DNA of 64,000 nt from Frateuria terrea (GCF_900115705.1 NZ_FOXL01000002.1:496001-560000), one strand, 5' to 3'; positions 17,256 to 29,930 are shown, counted from the stretch's first letter. Made by a program: numbers and translations. Notes: generated by a model not told the origin, from the sequence alone.

Positions 17256-18041
17256 TCAACCGAACCGGCGCAGACGTCGTGCGGCCAGCAGCAGGAAGGC
17301 GGCAGTGAAGCCCAGCAGCACCAGCACGTGCGGCAGCAGGGCATCCTGGCGCATGCCGACCGCCGCCAGCGCCAGCCGGTCCAGGTGGTAGCTCGGCCAT
17401 ACCGGGGCGATCTGCTGTAGCGCCCTGGGCAGCATCGGCAGCGGAAACCACAGGCCGGAGAGGAAGGACATCGGCAGGTAGATCAGGTTGAGCACGCCCG
17501 GCCCGCCCTGCCCCTTCACCAGCGAGCCGACGTACATGCCCAGCGCGCAGAACGGCAGCACGCCGAGCACGCCGCTGGCCAGCAGCGCGCCGGCCTGGAC
17601 AAGCGACAACGTCACGTGCGCCAGCTGCGAAAGCCCCAGCAGGAGCAGCACCACGAACGCGGCCGCGCCCATCGCCATCACCATCTTGCCGAGCAGGTAG
17701 GCGGCCGGCGGCATCGGCAGCGCACGTTTCAGAGTGAGCAGGCCGCCATCGCGCTCCATCGCCAGCGACACGCCGAAGCCGAACAGGCCCGGGCTCATCA
17801 CGCCGAAGGTGGCGTAGCTGGCCAGCAGGTAGCGCGCGGTATCGGCACCGCCCCTGGCCATCAGTACGCCGAAGACCAGGTAGAACATGCCGGGGAACAG
17901 CGTGATGGGCAACATGAAGCTGGGTGCGCGCAGGTAGCGCAGGCATTCGCTGCGCGCTTCGGCGAGATAGGCGCCAAGCACGCGGCCGGGTGGCATCGCC
18001 TCGCCATCGAGGGTCGGGTCAAGGGGAAGCAGGGTGTTCAT
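17256..18041 (-). CDS. ABC-2 type exporter permease
   Basis: The 261-residue membrane protein has about six transmembrane helices and the ABC-2 permease pattern: a cytosolic N terminus, a long first loop after LFPGMFYLVFGVLM, and the conserved YLPMSFLSGLWFPLPMLP region near the end, typical of permeases paired with DrrA-like ATPases. It should export lipids, antibiotics or other hydrophobic compounds together with the ATPase encoded one base upstream. The regulatory genes downstream in the same operon suggest that the exporter is induced by, or takes part in, sensing membrane stress. Confidence 0.9.
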   Translation of the reverse strand: MNTLLPLDPTLDGEAMPPGRVLGAYLAEARSECLRYLRAPSFMLPITLFPGMFYLVFGVLMARGGADTARYLLASYATFGVMSPGLFGFGVSLAMERDGGLLTLKRALPMPPAAYLLGKMVMAMGAAAFVVLLLLGLSQLAHVTLSLVQAGALLASGVLGVLPFCALGMYVGSLVKGQGGPGVLNLIYLPMSFLSGLWFPLPMLPRALQQIAPVWPSYHLDRLALAAVGMRQDALLPHVLVLLGFTAAFLLLAARRLRRFG

Positions 18042-18042
18042 G

Positions 18043-18969
18043 TCAGGCCGCCTCGCGCTGGTCGCTGGACGATGCTTCGGGCTCGCGGGTCAGTTCGGTC
18101 AAGGCTTCGGCGAGGCCGGCGCGCTGCACTTCCAGCTCGCGCAGCCGGGCGTCGTTCTGCAGCAGGCGCAGCACCACCACCTCGGCTTCGGCAGTGGTCA
18201 GCTGCAGGCGTCCGCTGTCGAAGCGGACCTCCGCCACCTCTGGCCATTCGGCGATGGCCTCGGGCGGCAGCGTGCTGATGCAGCGGATGCGCTTGACGCC
18301 CACGCGGGCGCGCAGCTCGTCGACCGTGCCCTCATGGATGGCGCGGCCGCGGGCCATCACGCAGACACGGTCAGCCAGCGCCTCGGCCTCTTCCAGGTAG
18401 TGCGTGGTCAGCAGCACCGAGCAGCCCTCGCCGACCAGCCGGCGGATCGCCGCCCACAGCGCCTGGCGCGCCTCGATGTCCATGCCTACGGTGGGCTCGT
18501 CCAGGAACAGCAGGCGCGGCCGGCCGCACAGCGCCAGCGCGAACTGGACGCGCCGCTGCTGGCCGCCGGAAAGCTTGCCGTACGGCCGCTCGAGAAGGTC
18601 CTCGACCGCGGCCAGCTCGGCCGTTTCCTGCAGCACCCGCGGGTTGGCGTAATAGCTGGCGGTCAGGCGCAGCAGCTCGCGCACGCGCAGGGTGGGTGGC
18701 AGCGTGGCGTTCTGCAGCATTACGCCGATCTGGCGGCGCGGCTGGATACGCTGCGGATCCTGGCCAAACAGCGTGACCTCGCCGGCGTCGGGCCGCTGCA
18801 GGCCCAACAGCAGGCCGATCGCGGAAGATTTGCCGGCCCCGTTGGGGCCCAGCAGGGCGAGCAGTTCGCCCGGATACAGCGCAAGATCCAAGCCGTCGAC
18901 AGCGGTGAGCGCGCCATAGCGCTTGAGCGCACCGCGCAGGCGGGCAACCGGGGTGTTGGGCATGTCCAT
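18043..18969 (-). CDS. ABC exporter ATP-binding protein
   Basis: This is a 308-residue nucleotide-binding subunit with Walker A GPNGAGKS (41-48), signature LSGGQQRR, Walker B LLFLDEPT and switch His in LLTTHYLEEAE. A C-terminal extension of about 80 residues is typical of CcmA/DrrA-type multidrug exporters. The start at 18969 is chosen because AAGGAGG lies four bases before it. ATGs at 18963 and 18993 are also in frame. It is the promoter-proximal gene of the operon ATPase-permease-kinase-kinase-regulator. Confidence 0.92.
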   Translation of the reverse strand: MDMPNTPVARLRGALKRYGALTAVDGLDLALYPGELLALLGPNGAGKSSAIGLLLGLQRPDAGEVTLFGQDPQRIQPRRQIGVMLQNATLPPTLRVRELLRLTASYYANPRVLQETAELAAVEDLLERPYGKLSGGQQRRVQFALALCGRPRLLFLDEPTVGMDIEARQALWAAIRRLVGEGCSVLLTTHYLEEAEALADRVCVMARGRAIHEGTVDELRARVGVKRIRCISTLPPEAIAEWPEVAEVRFDSGRLQLTTAEAEVVVLRLLQNDARLRELEVQRAGLAEALTELTREPEASSSDQREAA

Positions 18970-19235
18970 GGAGCCTCCTTGGTATGGACGCAAACGTTAG
19001 GCGCGCCAGTGTCTTGCGGACATTGGTCGGCGTCAGCCGGCGCAAGTGACAGCCGTCATGCGGGGTTACGGCGGAGCCGGGCGCACGGTATCCTTGGGGC
19101 TATCCCCGGCCTGCCATACGCGCTTTTCACGCCGCAAGGCGGGTCCGCACAACCGCATGCGCCCGACGCCGCGCATGCCCGCAATCACCGCCAGCGGCGC
19201 CACCGAGGCGCCGGCCGGCTTCGAGGAGGACTGCC

Positions 19236-20732
19236 ATGGGTGTGATCGATCAGCTGCGCGAGATGCGCGATTTCGGCGGCAAGCCGCGGACCGTTGGCCT
19301 GGACGACGCCAGCATCGAGCGCATGGCCGCCAGCCAGCCCGAATTGGTGCAGGCGGTCGACGAGGCACTGGCGCGGCACCGCGAACTGCGTGGGGAGTTC
19401 GGCGATTTCCTCAAGCTCGACGAATCCGAGCAGTTGGCCAAGGCCCAGGCCGGCTATGTCAACTTCTATCCGGACGATGCGATCAACCCGTACCTGCCTG
19501 CCGCCGCGCGCGGCCCGTGGATCGTGACTCTCAAGGGCGCGGTGCTGCACGACAACGGCGGCTACGGCATGCTCGGCTTCGGCCACAACCAGCCGGCGAT
19601 CCTGGAAGCGCTGTCCCGGCCGCAGGTGATGGCCAACGTGATGTCGCCGAGCGTCTCGCAGCTGCGCTTCACCCGCGCGATGGACCAGGAACTGGGCCGC
19701 AGCCGGGGCGCCAACCCGTACAAGCACTACCTGTGCCTGAACTCCGGCTCCGAAGCCGTGGGCCTGGCCTGCCGCATCGCCGACGTCAACGCCAAGCTGA
19801 TGACCGATGCGGGCGGCCGCTATGCCAATCGCACGATCAAGCGCCTGTCCGTGCGCGGCGCCTTCCATGGCCGCACCGACAAGCCGGCGCTGTATTCGGA
19901 TTCCTCGCGCAAGACCTACCAGCAGCACCTGGCCAGCTACCGCCACGAGGACACGCTGATCACCGTGGCGCCCTACGACGTGGCGCAGCTGGAAGCAGCC
20001 TTCGCCGACGCCGACAGGCACGGCTGGTTCATCGAGGCGATGTTCCTGGAGCCGGTGATGGGCGAAGGCGACCCGGGCCGCGCGGTGACGCCGGAGTTCT
20101 ACAAGGCCGCGCGCGAGCTGACCGAGGCGCACGGCACCCTGCTGCTGGTCGACTCGATCCAGGCCGGCCTGCGCGCGCACGGCGTGCTCTCGATCGTCGA
20201 TTATCCGGGCTTCCAGAACCTGCCGCCGCCGGACATGGAGACCTTCTCCAAGGCGCTCAACGCCGGCCAGTACCCGCTGTCGGTGCTGGCGGTCAGCGAC
20301 CGCACCGCCGGCCTGTACCGCAAGGGCATCTACGGCAACACCATGACCACCAACCCGCGCGCGCTGGACGTGGCACTGGCCACGATGGCGCTGCTCACCG
20401 ACGAGGTGCGTGCCAACATCAAGGCCCGCGGCGAGGAGTTCGTGGCCAAGCTCAACAAGCTCAAGGACGAACTGGGCGGGCTGATCACCAAGGTGCAGGG
20501 CACCGGCCTGCTGTTCTCGTGCGAGCTGGCGCCGCAGTTCAAGTGCTTTGGGCATAACTCGACCGAGGAGTACATGCGCGAGCACGGCGTCGGCGTGATC
20601 CATGGCGGCGCCAATTCGCTGCGCTTTACGCCGCACTTCAACGTGACCAGCGCCGAGGTCGACCTGGTGATCGACCACGTGCGCCAGGCGCTGCTCAAGG
20701 GCCCGCGCAAGCAGACCGCCGAGGCCGCCTGA
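19236..20732 (+). CDS. Class III PLP-dependent aminotransferase
   Basis: The 498-residue enzyme has the class III aminotransferase fold: [15 protein letters not shown] near residue 170 for phosphate binding, an active-site Asp at about 306 in [10 protein letters not shown], and the likely Schiff-base Lys at about 339 in [17 protein letters not shown]. The usual acidic residue after the Asp (DE.QTG) is Ser here. The N terminus carries about 90 extra residues before the core. The substrate is unknown; lysine, ornithine or a GABA-like amine are conceivable. A strong GGAGGA ribosome-binding site precedes the start, and a terminator follows. Confidence 0.88.
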   Translation: MGVIDQLREMRDFGGKPRTVGLDDASIERMAASQPELVQAVDEALARHRELRGEFGDFLKLDESEQLAKAQAGYVNFYPDDAINPYLPAAARGPWIVTLKGAVLHDNGGYGMLGFGHNQPAILEALSRPQVMANVMSPSVSQLRFTRAMDQELGRSRGANPYKHYLCLNSGSEAVGLACRIADVNAKLMTDAGGRYANRTIKRLSVRGAFHGRTDKPALYSDSSRKTYQQHLASYRHEDTLITVAPYDVAQLEAAFADADRHGWFIEAMFLEPVMGEGDPGRAVTPEFYKAARELTEAHGTLLLVDSIQAGLRAHGVLSIVDYPGFQNLPPPDMETFSKALNAGQYPLSVLAVSDRTAGLYRKGIYGNTMTTNPRALDVALATMALLTDEVRANIKARGEEFVAKLNKLKDELGGLITKVQGTGLLFSCELAPQFKCFGHNSTEEYMREHGVGVIHGGANSLRFTPHFNVTSAEVDLVIDHVRQALLKGPRKQTAEAA

Positions 20733-20745
20733 GCGAGCCGAAGCG

Positions 20746-20776
20746 AAGGGCGCGCCGGCGACGGCGCGCCCTTTTT
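20746..20776 (+). terminator. Rho-independent terminator after the aminotransferase gene
   Basis: A 9-base-pair GC stem (GGGCGCGCC and GGCGCGCCC) with a 6-base loop is followed by TTTTT. It lies 14 bases after the aminotransferase stop and separates that gene from upp. Confidence 0.9.
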
Positions 20777-20821
20777 CATGCACGGCGGTCGCGAGCCGCC
20801 CATTCCCGCGCAGGCCTCTTC

Positions 20822-21460
20822 ATGCCCGTCACCGAAGTCCGCCATCCACTGATCCGCCACAAGCTCGGCCTGATGCGCCGCGCCGGGATCAGCACCAAGG
20901 AATTCCGCGAGCTCGCCTCCGAGGTCGCCGCCCTGCTCACCTACGAGGCGACCAAGGATCTGGAGACGCTGGAGGAAACCATCGACGGCTGGGCCGGCCC
21001 GGTGAAGGTCGAGCGCATCAAGGGCAAGAAGATCACCATCGTGCCGATCCTGCGTGCCGGCCTGGGCATGCTGCCAGGTGTGCTGGATCTGATCCCTTCG
21101 GCCAAGGTCAGCGTGGTCGGCGTGCAACGCGATGAAGCGACGCTCGCCCCGATGGCCTACTACGAGAAGCTCAGCGGCAGCATGCATGCCCGCACGGCGT
21201 TGATCGTCGATCCGATGCTGGCCACCGCCGGCACGCTGGTGGCCACCGTGGACATGCTCAAGGCGGCCGGCTGCCGGCGCATCAAGGGTCTGTTCCTGGT
21301 CGCGGCGCCGGAAGGCCTGAAGCGCATCGAAGCGGCGCATCCGGACGTGGAGATCTACACCGCATCGATCGACCAGCGGCTCAACGACAGGGGTTACATC
21401 CTGCCGGGCCTGGGCGACGCAGGGGACAAGATCTTCGGCACGAAGCAGCTTTCTGGCTGA
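20822..21460 (+). CDS. upp: Uracil phosphoribosyltransferase
   Basis: Upp makes UMP from uracil and PRPP in pyrimidine salvage. The 212-residue protein matches the family length and has the N-terminal [17 protein letters not shown], the ILRAGLGML segment, the PRPP-binding loop [18 protein letters not shown] (usually ATGGS; Ala replaces one Gly here) and the C-terminal uracil-binding [16 protein letters not shown]. It stands alone between a terminator upstream and a 158-base gap that holds a CTGGCC/GGCCAG hairpin near 21494-21509. Confidence 0.96.
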   Translation: MPVTEVRHPLIRHKLGLMRRAGISTKEFRELASEVAALLTYEATKDLETLEETIDGWAGPVKVERIKGKKITIVPILRAGLGMLPGVLDLIPSAKVSVVGVQRDEATLAPMAYYEKLSGSMHARTALIVDPMLATAGTLVATVDMLKAAGCRRIKGLFLVAAPEGLKRIEAAHPDVEIYTASIDQRLNDRGYILPGLGDAGDKIFGTKQLSG

Positions 21461-21618
21461 GTCCGCCTCTCTTAGGGTGGCGTCAGCGCACCACTGGCCT
21501 GCCGGCCAGGTCGCCGGGCCAAAGACACACTGGTTTTCTCTTCTTCCCGCGCTATGGCGAGCCCGCCCCTCACCCGCCCCACTCCCGGGACAAGACAGGG
21601 AGCAAGGCGTTCCGGGTG

Positions 21619-22671
<1,053 letters not shown>

Positions 22672-24057
22672 TCACTCGAACAGCTTGCCCGGATTGAGAA
22701 TGCCATGGGGATCGAACACGGTGCGCACCCCGCGCATCAACGCAATCTCCGCCGCGCTGCGCGTGCTGTCCAGGTAGGCGCGCTTGACCAGCCCGATACC
22801 ATGCTCGGCCGAAATGCTGCCGCCGTGGCGCTGCAGCGCGTCGGCGAGCAATCGCGTCACCCGCTCGCAATGGGCAAGGAATTCCGCCTGCGCCATGTCT
22901 TCCGGCGGCAGCACGTTGATGTGCAGGTTGCCGTCGCCGATGTGGCCGAACCAGACCACTTCCATCTGCGGATACGCGCGCGCCAGCAGCGCCTGCATCT
23001 CGTGCAGGAACGCCGGCATGGCACTGATGCGCAGGGCGATGTCGTTCTTGTACGGCTTGCGCGGCGCCAGGCTTTCGGTGATGCCCTCGCGCAGCCGCCA
23101 CAGCGCGGCGGCCTGTGCCTCGTTCTGCGCGATCACGCCATCGCTGATCCAGCCCTCGCGCACGCCCTCTTCGAAGGCCAGCAACGCGGCCTGCTCGTCG
23201 CGGTCCTCCAGTGCGTCGTATTCGGCCACCACGTAATAGGGTTCGCTGGCGTCAATCGCGCGCTGCGCGCCGTGAGCCAGCACGTGCTTCAGCGCCACAT
23301 CGGTGAAAAACTCGAATGCCTGCAGTTTGAGCCGCGAACGGAACAGCCCGAACACTTCCATCAGCGCATCCATGTGTGGCAGCGCCAGCAACATGGTCTG
23401 CGCCGGTGGCGACGGATCGGTGAGCTTCAGCTGTGCGCCCACCACCACGCCAAGCGTGCCCTCCGAGCCGATCATCAGCTGGCGCAGGTCGTAGCCACTG
23501 GAATTCTTGACCAGGCCGCGGTTGAGCTCCAGCAGCTCGCCGTTGCCGGCAACGACGGTAAGCCCGGCGATCCACTCGCGCGTGGTGCCGTGGCGGACCA
23601 CCCGGATGCCGCCGGCATTGGTGGCGACGTTGCCGCCGATCGTGCAGGAGCCACGCGCGCCGAAATCCACCGGATACAGCAGTCCATGCTCGCGCGCCGC
23701 CTCGTGCACGGCATGCAGGGTGATGCCAGCCTCGACCTCGAGCAGGCGGTCGGTTGCGTCGAACCCGAGCACGCGGTTCATCCGCTGCAGGCTCAGCACC
23801 AGCTCGCCGCGCGCCGCTACGGCACCGCCGGAAAGACCGGTGCGCCCGCCCGAGGGCACCAGCGCGACCTGGCGCTCATTGGCCCAGCGTACGATCGCCT
23901 GCACCTCGGCGGCATCCGACGGCAACGCCACCGCCAGCGGCGCCGGCCCCCAGCGGCGGGTCCAGTCGCGCCCATAGTGGATCAGGTCGGTCAACTCGGT
24001 GAGCAGGCGCAGGCCCGGGACGCGGGCAGTGAGGTCGGCAAGGCGGGATTCGGTCAT
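22672..24057 (-). CDS. FAD-linked D-2-hydroxyacid dehydrogenase, probably D-2-hydroxyglutarate dehydrogenase
   Basis: The 461-residue flavoprotein has a PCMH-type FAD domain (about 40-220, with VPSGGRTGLSGGAVA, GITLHAVHEAAREHGLLYP and GGNVATNAGGIRVVRHG) and an FAD-oxidase C domain (about 225-461, with the metal-binding HIGDGNLHINV and EHGIGLVKR). D-lactate dehydrogenase is the main alternative. The divergent serA gene supports D-2-hydroxyglutarate, since in Pseudomonas SerA makes this compound as a by-product and a neighbouring flavoprotein dehydrogenase oxidises it back to 2-oxoglutarate. The start at 24057 was chosen by family length. Confidence 0.85.
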   Translation of the reverse strand: MTESRLADLTARVPGLRLLTELTDLIHYGRDWTRRWGPAPLAVALPSDAAEVQAIVRWANERQVALVPSGGRTGLSGGAVAARGELVLSLQRMNRVLGFDATDRLLEVEAGITLHAVHEAAREHGLLYPVDFGARGSCTIGGNVATNAGGIRVVRHGTTREWIAGLTVVAGNGELLELNRGLVKNSSGYDLRQLMIGSEGTLGVVVGAQLKLTDPSPPAQTMLLALPHMDALMEVFGLFRSRLKLQAFEFFTDVALKHVLAHGAQRAIDASEPYYVVAEYDALEDRDEQAALLAFEEGVREGWISDGVIAQNEAQAAALWRLREGITESLAPRKPYKNDIALRISAMPAFLHEMQALLARAYPQMEVVWFGHIGDGNLHINVLPPEDMAQAEFLAHCERVTRLLADALQRHGGSISAEHGIGLVKRAYLDSTRSAAEIALMRGVRTVFDPHGILNPGKLFE

Positions 24058-24179
24058 GGCGGCTCCGGGGGATGCCTTCAGCCTGCCAGAGGGCCCACGG
24101 CATGGTCCAGTGCTGCACTGCCGCAAAGCGCCGAAAGCTCTGGCATAGTAGGTCTTCGCCCCGGCACGGACCCGCACGC

Positions 24180-25412
24180 ATGAAGACCTCCTTCCCCAAG
24201 CAGGACATCCGCGTACTCCTGCTCGAAGGCCTCAGCCGCAGCGCCGAGGAGACTTTCCGCCAGGCCGGCTACAGCCAGGTCGAGGCGCATCCGAAGGCGC
24301 TGCCGGAAGCCGAGCTCAAGGCGCGCCTGGCCGAGGCGCACATCGTGGGCATCCGCTCGCGCACCCAGCTCACGCCGGAGGTGCTCGAACATGCGCGGCG
24401 CCTGATCGCGGTCGGCTGCTTCTGCATCGGCACCAACCAGGTCGACCTGGGCGCGGCGCGCCGGCTCGGTGTGCCGGTCTTCAACGCGCCCTATTCCAAT
24501 ACCCGCAGCGTGGCCGAGCTGGTGGTCGCCGAGGCGATCATGCTGCTGCGCGGCATCCCGCAGAAGAACATGCAGTGCCACCGCGGCGGCTGGTCCAAGT
24601 CGGCGCTGGGCAGCTACGAGGCGCGCGGCAAGGTGCTGGGCATCGTCGGCTACGGCCACATCGGGACGCAGGTCGGCGTGCTGGCCGAGAGCATGGGCAT
24701 GCGCGTGATTTTCCACGACATCGAGGCCAAGCTCGCGCTCGGCAACGCGCACGCCGCCGCCAGCCTGGAGGACCTGCTGGAGAGCGCCGACGTGGTCACG
24801 CTGCACGTGCCCGACACGCCGGCCACGCGCATGATGATCGGCGCGGAACAGCTCGCCTGCATGCGGTCCGGATCGTTGCTCATCAATGCCTCGCGCGGCA
24901 GCGTAGTAGACATCGACGCGCTGGCCGCTGCGCTGTTCAAGGGCCATCTGGGCGGGGCGGCGGTGGACGTGTTCCCGGCCGAGCCCAAGGCCAACGGCGA
25001 TGCCTTCGTCTCGCCGCTGGTGGGCATGGACAACGTCATTCTCACCCCGCACATCGGAGGCAGCACGCTCGAGGCGCAGGACAACATCGGCGTGGAAGTG
25101 GCCAGCAAGCTGGTGCGCTACAGCGACAACGGCTCGACGCTCTCGGCGGTGAACTTTCCCGAGGTTTCGCTGCCGGAGCATCCACACAGCCGCCGCCTGC
25201 TGCACATCCACCGCAACGTACCCGGCACGCTCTCGCGCATCAACGAGCTGTTCTCGGCGGGCAACCTCAACATCGACGCGCAGTTCCTGCAGACCGACGC
25301 GGAGGTGGGTTATGTGGTGATCGACGTGTCGGCCGACGTGGCGCAGGCGCAAGCGCTGAAGGAGCGGATGGCAGCGATTCCGGGCACGTTGCGAGCGCGC
25401 GTACTGTATTGA
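24180..25412 (+). CDS. serA: D-3-phosphoglycerate dehydrogenase
   Basis: SerA catalyses the first step of serine synthesis. The protein has 410 residues, the E. coli SerA length. It has a substrate domain, NAD-binding Rossmann motif GIVGYGHIGTQVG, the dehydrogenase signature NASRGSVVDIDAL, the catalytic His in LTPHIGGST, and a C-terminal ACT domain (about 340-410, LLHIHRNVPGTLSRINELF) that normally binds serine for feedback inhibition. It is divergent from the flavoprotein dehydrogenase gene, with 122 bases between the starts. A terminator lies 128 bases after its stop. Confidence 0.96.
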   Translation: MKTSFPKQDIRVLLLEGLSRSAEETFRQAGYSQVEAHPKALPEAELKARLAEAHIVGIRSRTQLTPEVLEHARRLIAVGCFCIGTNQVDLGAARRLGVPVFNAPYSNTRSVAELVVAEAIMLLRGIPQKNMQCHRGGWSKSALGSYEARGKVLGIVGYGHIGTQVGVLAESMGMRVIFHDIEAKLALGNAHAAASLEDLLESADVVTLHVPDTPATRMMIGAEQLACMRSGSLLINASRGSVVDIDALAAALFKGHLGGAAVDVFPAEPKANGDAFVSPLVGMDNVILTPHIGGSTLEAQDNIGVEVASKLVRYSDNGSTLSAVNFPEVSLPEHPHSRRLLHIHRNVPGTLSRINELFSAGNLNIDAQFLQTDAEVGYVVIDVSADVAQAQALKERMAAIPGTLRARVLY

Positions 25413-25539
25413 TTGCGCGCTGCCGCGGCTGTGGCCGATCGGGGGGCCCTGCTCCGCCGGCACCCTCTCCGGCCTGTCGCCCTCTCCCTGAAGGAGGGGA
25501 TGCGGACGCGAACTAGACGCGGCGTATCGACCGCCAATG

Positions 25540-25565
25540 AAAAAGGCGCCGAGGCGCCCTTTTTC
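25540..25565. terminator. Bidirectional terminator between serA and tRNA-Pro
   Basis: GGCGCC, a 2-base loop and GGCGCC are flanked by AAAAA on the left and TTTTT on the right, so the hairpin can end serA transcription rightward and tRNA-Pro transcription leftward. Confidence 0.85.
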
Positions 25566-25576
25566 GTACTCCGAAT

Positions 25577-25653
25577 TGGTCGGGGCGGCCGGATTCGAAC
25601 CGACGACCCTCTGCCCCCCAGGCAGATGCGCTACCAGGCTGCGCTACGCCCCG
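25577..25653 (-). tRNA. tRNA-Pro, anticodon GGG
   Basis: The minus strand folds as a 77-nucleotide tRNA with encoded CCA. The acceptor arm starts CGGGGCG, the anticodon stem is TCTGC/GCAGA with loop CTGGGGG (anticodon GGG), and the T arm holds GGTTCGAATCC. It sits downstream of the merR gene, the usual place in Xanthomonads. Confidence 0.96.
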
Positions 25654-25705
25654 ATGCTTCGGCAAGACGACAAGTCTAGCAGCTGAACGGTCCCGTCCGG
25701 AAGCG

Positions 25706-26062
25706 TCAGCGACGCAGCAAGCTCAGGATTTCCTCCAGCTCCATGCGCACCTGGCGCACGATCTGGTGGGAGATGCTCGACTCCATGCGCGCCTGCGGGC
25801 CTTCCAGCCGCGCGCGGGCGCCGGTGATGGTGAAGCCCTCGTCGTACAGCAGGCCGCGAATCTGGCGGATCATCAACACGTCGTGGCGCTGGTAGTAGCG
25901 GCGGTTGCCACGGCGCTTGACCGGGTTGAGCGCGGGAAATTCCTGCTCCCAGTAGCGCAGCACGTGCGGTTTGACCCCGCACAGCTCGCTGACCTCACCG
26001 ATGGTGAAGTAGCGCTTGGCCGGGATGGCGGGCAGTTCGGTGTTATTCCCTTGGTCCAGCAT
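25706..26062 (-). CDS. MerR-family transcriptional regulator
   Basis: This 118-residue MerR-type protein has an N-terminal winged helix (about 17-85; [26 protein letters not shown]) and a short dimerisation helix, but no Cys-rich metal site or effector domain. It is the conserved short MerR found downstream of ihfA in many gammaproteobacteria, and its targets are not established. Its start lies inside the last 20 bases of ihfA, so the two are translationally coupled. Confidence 0.9.
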   Translation of the reverse strand: MLDQGNNTELPAIPAKRYFTIGEVSELCGVKPHVLRYWEQEFPALNPVKRRGNRRYYQRHDVLMIRQIRGLLYDEGFTITGARARLEGPQARMESSISHQIVRQVRMELEEILSLLRR

Positions 26063-26342
26063 AGCTCTCGACTCGCACCTTGAGTTTCTGCCCCGGACGG
26101 AACGTCACCACGCGGCGGGCGGAAATCGGAATCTCCTCGCCCGTCTTGGGGTTGCGGCCCGGTCGCTGGTTCTTCTGACGCAGGTCGAAGTTGCCGAAAC
26201 CCGACAGCTTCACCTGCTCGCCCCTTTCCAACGCTTCGCGGACGACCTCGAAATAGGCGTCCACGAACTCCTTCGCCTCACGCTTGTTGAGGCCCACCTC
26301 GAGGAAAAGGCGCTCGGCCATCTCCGCCTTGGTCAGCGCCAT
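26043..26342 (-). CDS. ihfA: Integration host factor subunit alpha
   Basis: IHF-alpha pairs with IHF-beta to bend DNA at specific sites. The protein has 99 residues with the HU/IHF signature ([20 protein letters not shown], with the beta-arm Pro) and the IHF-alpha start [13 protein letters not shown]. It follows pheT by one base, the conserved pheST-ihfA arrangement, and overlaps the merR gene by 20 bases. Confidence 0.96.
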   Translation of the reverse strand: MALTKAEMAERLFLEVGLNKREAKEFVDAYFEVVREALERGEQVKLSGFGNFDLRQKNQRPGRNPKTGEEIPISARRVVTFRPGQKLKVRVESYAGPRE

Positions 26343-26343
26343 C

Positions 26344-28722
26344 TCAGCCTCGCAACTTTGCCTTGCATGTGGACTCCAACGCAGCTACCGCATCACGCAC
26401 GCAGCGGTCCGCGTCGTCGTCGGTAAGCGTGCGTGAAGCGTCCTGCAAAATCAAGCCCATAGCGAGACTCTTTCGGCCCATATCGACGCCTTTGCCACTG
26501 TAGCGATCGAACAGCCGGAGCTCTTTGAGCACGCTGCCGAGGGTGCCGCGAACGGCCTGTTCGATCTGTGACCAGCACACATCTTCGGGGAACTCGACGG
26601 CAATGTCGCGACGAACCGAGGGGTACCGCGCCACCGGTCGCGCCTTCGGCAGCCAACGGTCCAGCAGCGGCGCCAGGGCCACTTCCAGGACGTGCACGTC
26701 CGGGCCCAGGTCCAGCGCCCTGGCCAGCTGCGGGTGCAGCGCGCCAAGGTAACCCACCGTCTCGCCGTCGCGAGCGACGCGCGCACCGCGGCCCGGGTGC
26801 AGCCATGCCGGCAGGCCATCGGCATGCCACGACCAACGTCCGGGCTCGCCGCCCCATGCGAGCAGCGCGTCCAGCTCACCTTTGAGATCGAAGAAGTCGA
26901 GCGGGCGGATGGGTTCGGCCCATTGCTCGGCATGTGCACTGCCGCAGGCGGCGATGGCCAGGCTGGGGGTTTCCACCGGCGGGTCACCGGCCGCGAACAC
27001 GCGGGCCACCTCGAACAGCCGCACGCGGTCCTGCTGGCGCGCGCGGTTGTGGCGCAACGCCTCGACCAGGCCGGGCAGCAGCGAGGGGCGCATCACCGCC
27101 AGGTCTGCCGACAGTGGATTGGCCAGCGGCACCAGGTTTTGCGTGTAGCCCCAGCGCGCAAGCAACTCGGCGCTGACGAAAGACAGGTTGACCGCCTCGT
27201 AGTAGCCGCGTGCGGCGAGCTGTTCGCGCAGCGGGAGCTCGCCGATGCGCGCCTCGGGCTCGGGCGCGAGGGTGAGCGCGCCGGCGGGCGTGTGCGTCGG
27301 GATACGGTCGTAGCCGTAAACGCGCGCGACCTCCTCGATGAGGTCCTCCTCGCGCTCGATGTCGAAGCGGCTGGTCGGCGCGGTCACCTGCCAGCCGTCT
27401 GCGGTCGGGTGCACCGTCATGCCTAGCGCAGTAAAGATCCGCGTGACCTCCTCGTTCGGCACGGGAAGGCCCAGCACGCGCGCCAGGCGCGCACGACGCA
27501 GGACGACCGTGGCGGGCTGCGGCAGGTCGGCCGGGTTCTCGGCCGCCAGCACCGGACCGGCGTTGCCGCCAGCGATGGAAAGCAACAGTTCGGTCGCGCG
27601 CTCCAGCGCGCGACGCGGCAGTTCCGGGTCGACGCCGCGCTCGAAGCGGTGAGAGGCGTCGGTGTGCAGGCCGAGTTTGCGCGCGCGGCCCATGATCGCG
27701 GCCGGCGCGAAGTGCGCCGCTTCCAGGAAGATGTTGCGCGTGGCGTCGGTGACGCGCGAGTGGTGGCCGCCCATCACGCCGGCGACGGCCAGCCCCTTGC
27801 TGTCGTCGGCGATGAGCAGGAAGCCATCGTCCAGCTTCGCCTCGTTGCCGTCGAGCAGTTTCAGCGTCTCGCCGGCGCGTGCATGGCGCACGACGATGTC
27901 GCCTTCGAGCGTGTCGTTGTCGAACGCGTGCAAGGGCTGGCCCAGCTCCAGCATCACGTAGTTGGTCACGTCGACCACCGCGCTGATCGGGCGCAAGCCG
28001 GCCCGGCGCAGGCGTTCGGCCAACCACAGCGGCGAGCGCGCCGAAGCATCGATGCCTTCGATCACGCGGCCGAGGTAGCGCGGCGCATCCTTGCCGGCTT
28101 CCAGGCGGATGCCGCGGCGCGCGTCGGAGGTCACCGGTGCCGGCGCCTGCACCGGCACCAGCACGCGGCTGCCGAACAGTGCGGCCACGTCGTGCGCCAG
28201 GCCGACGAGTCCCAGGCAATCGGGACGGTTCGGGGTGAGCTTGAGTTCGATGCTGGCGTCGGGCAGGCCCAGGAGCGTCGCCAGTGGCTGGCCGACCGGC
28301 GCATCGGCCGGCAGCTCCAGCAAGCCGGAGGCGTCGGCGTCGATGCCCAGCTCCTTGGCCGAGCACAGCATGCCGGCCGATTCCACGCCGCGCAGCCTCG
28401 CGGCCTTGATCCTGATGTCGCCGGGCAGCACGGCGCCGACCATCGCCAGCGGAGCCTTCAGGCCCACGCGTGCGTTGGGCGCGCCGCAGACGATCTGCAG
28501 CGGCTCGCCCTGCCCGGTGGCGACCTTGCAGATCCTCAGTCGATCGGCTTCCGGATGCTTCTCGGCGGAGACGATCTCGCCTACCACCACACCGGCCAGG
28601 CCTTCGCCCAGCGCGGTCAGTTCTTCCACTTCCAGCCCGGCCATGGTCAGCGCATGGGCCAGTTGGGCGCGGTCGGCCTGGATCTCGACCAGCTCGCGCA
28701 GCCAGTTCTCGGAGAATTTCAT
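26344..28722 (-). CDS. pheT: Phenylalanine--tRNA ligase beta subunit
   Basis: PheT forms the alpha2-beta2 synthetase with PheS. The 792-residue length is normal. Domains in order: tRNA-binding (about 40-150, [20 protein letters not shown]), B3/B4 editing domain (about 210-370), B5 domain (about 400-470), the core catalytic-like domain, and the C-terminal ferredoxin-fold anticodon-binding domain (about 700-792, [15 protein letters not shown]). It is 21 bases from pheS and one base from ihfA, in one operon. Confidence 0.97.
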   Translation of the reverse strand: MKFSENWLRELVEIQADRAQLAHALTMAGLEVEELTALGEGLAGVVVGEIVSAEKHPEADRLRICKVATGQGEPLQIVCGAPNARVGLKAPLAMVGAVLPGDIRIKAARLRGVESAGMLCSAKELGIDADASGLLELPADAPVGQPLATLLGLPDASIELKLTPNRPDCLGLVGLAHDVAALFGSRVLVPVQAPAPVTSDARRGIRLEAGKDAPRYLGRVIEGIDASARSPLWLAERLRRAGLRPISAVVDVTNYVMLELGQPLHAFDNDTLEGDIVVRHARAGETLKLLDGNEAKLDDGFLLIADDSKGLAVAGVMGGHHSRVTDATRNIFLEAAHFAPAAIMGRARKLGLHTDASHRFERGVDPELPRRALERATELLLSIAGGNAGPVLAAENPADLPQPATVVLRRARLARVLGLPVPNEEVTRIFTALGMTVHPTADGWQVTAPTSRFDIEREEDLIEEVARVYGYDRIPTHTPAGALTLAPEPEARIGELPLREQLAARGYYEAVNLSFVSAELLARWGYTQNLVPLANPLSADLAVMRPSLLPGLVEALRHNRARQQDRVRLFEVARVFAAGDPPVETPSLAIAACGSAHAEQWAEPIRPLDFFDLKGELDALLAWGGEPGRWSWHADGLPAWLHPGRGARVARDGETVGYLGALHPQLARALDLGPDVHVLEVALAPLLDRWLPKARPVARYPSVRRDIAVEFPEDVCWSQIEQAVRGTLGSVLKELRLFDRYSGKGVDMGRKSLAMGLILQDASRTLTDDDADRCVRDAVAALESTCKAKLRG

Positions 28723-28743
28723 CGGTACGTTTTCCTTGCCGGC

Positions 28744-29900
<1,157 letters not shown>

Positions 29901-29930
29901 AGGCCAACGCGAGAAGCAACGTTATTAAAT

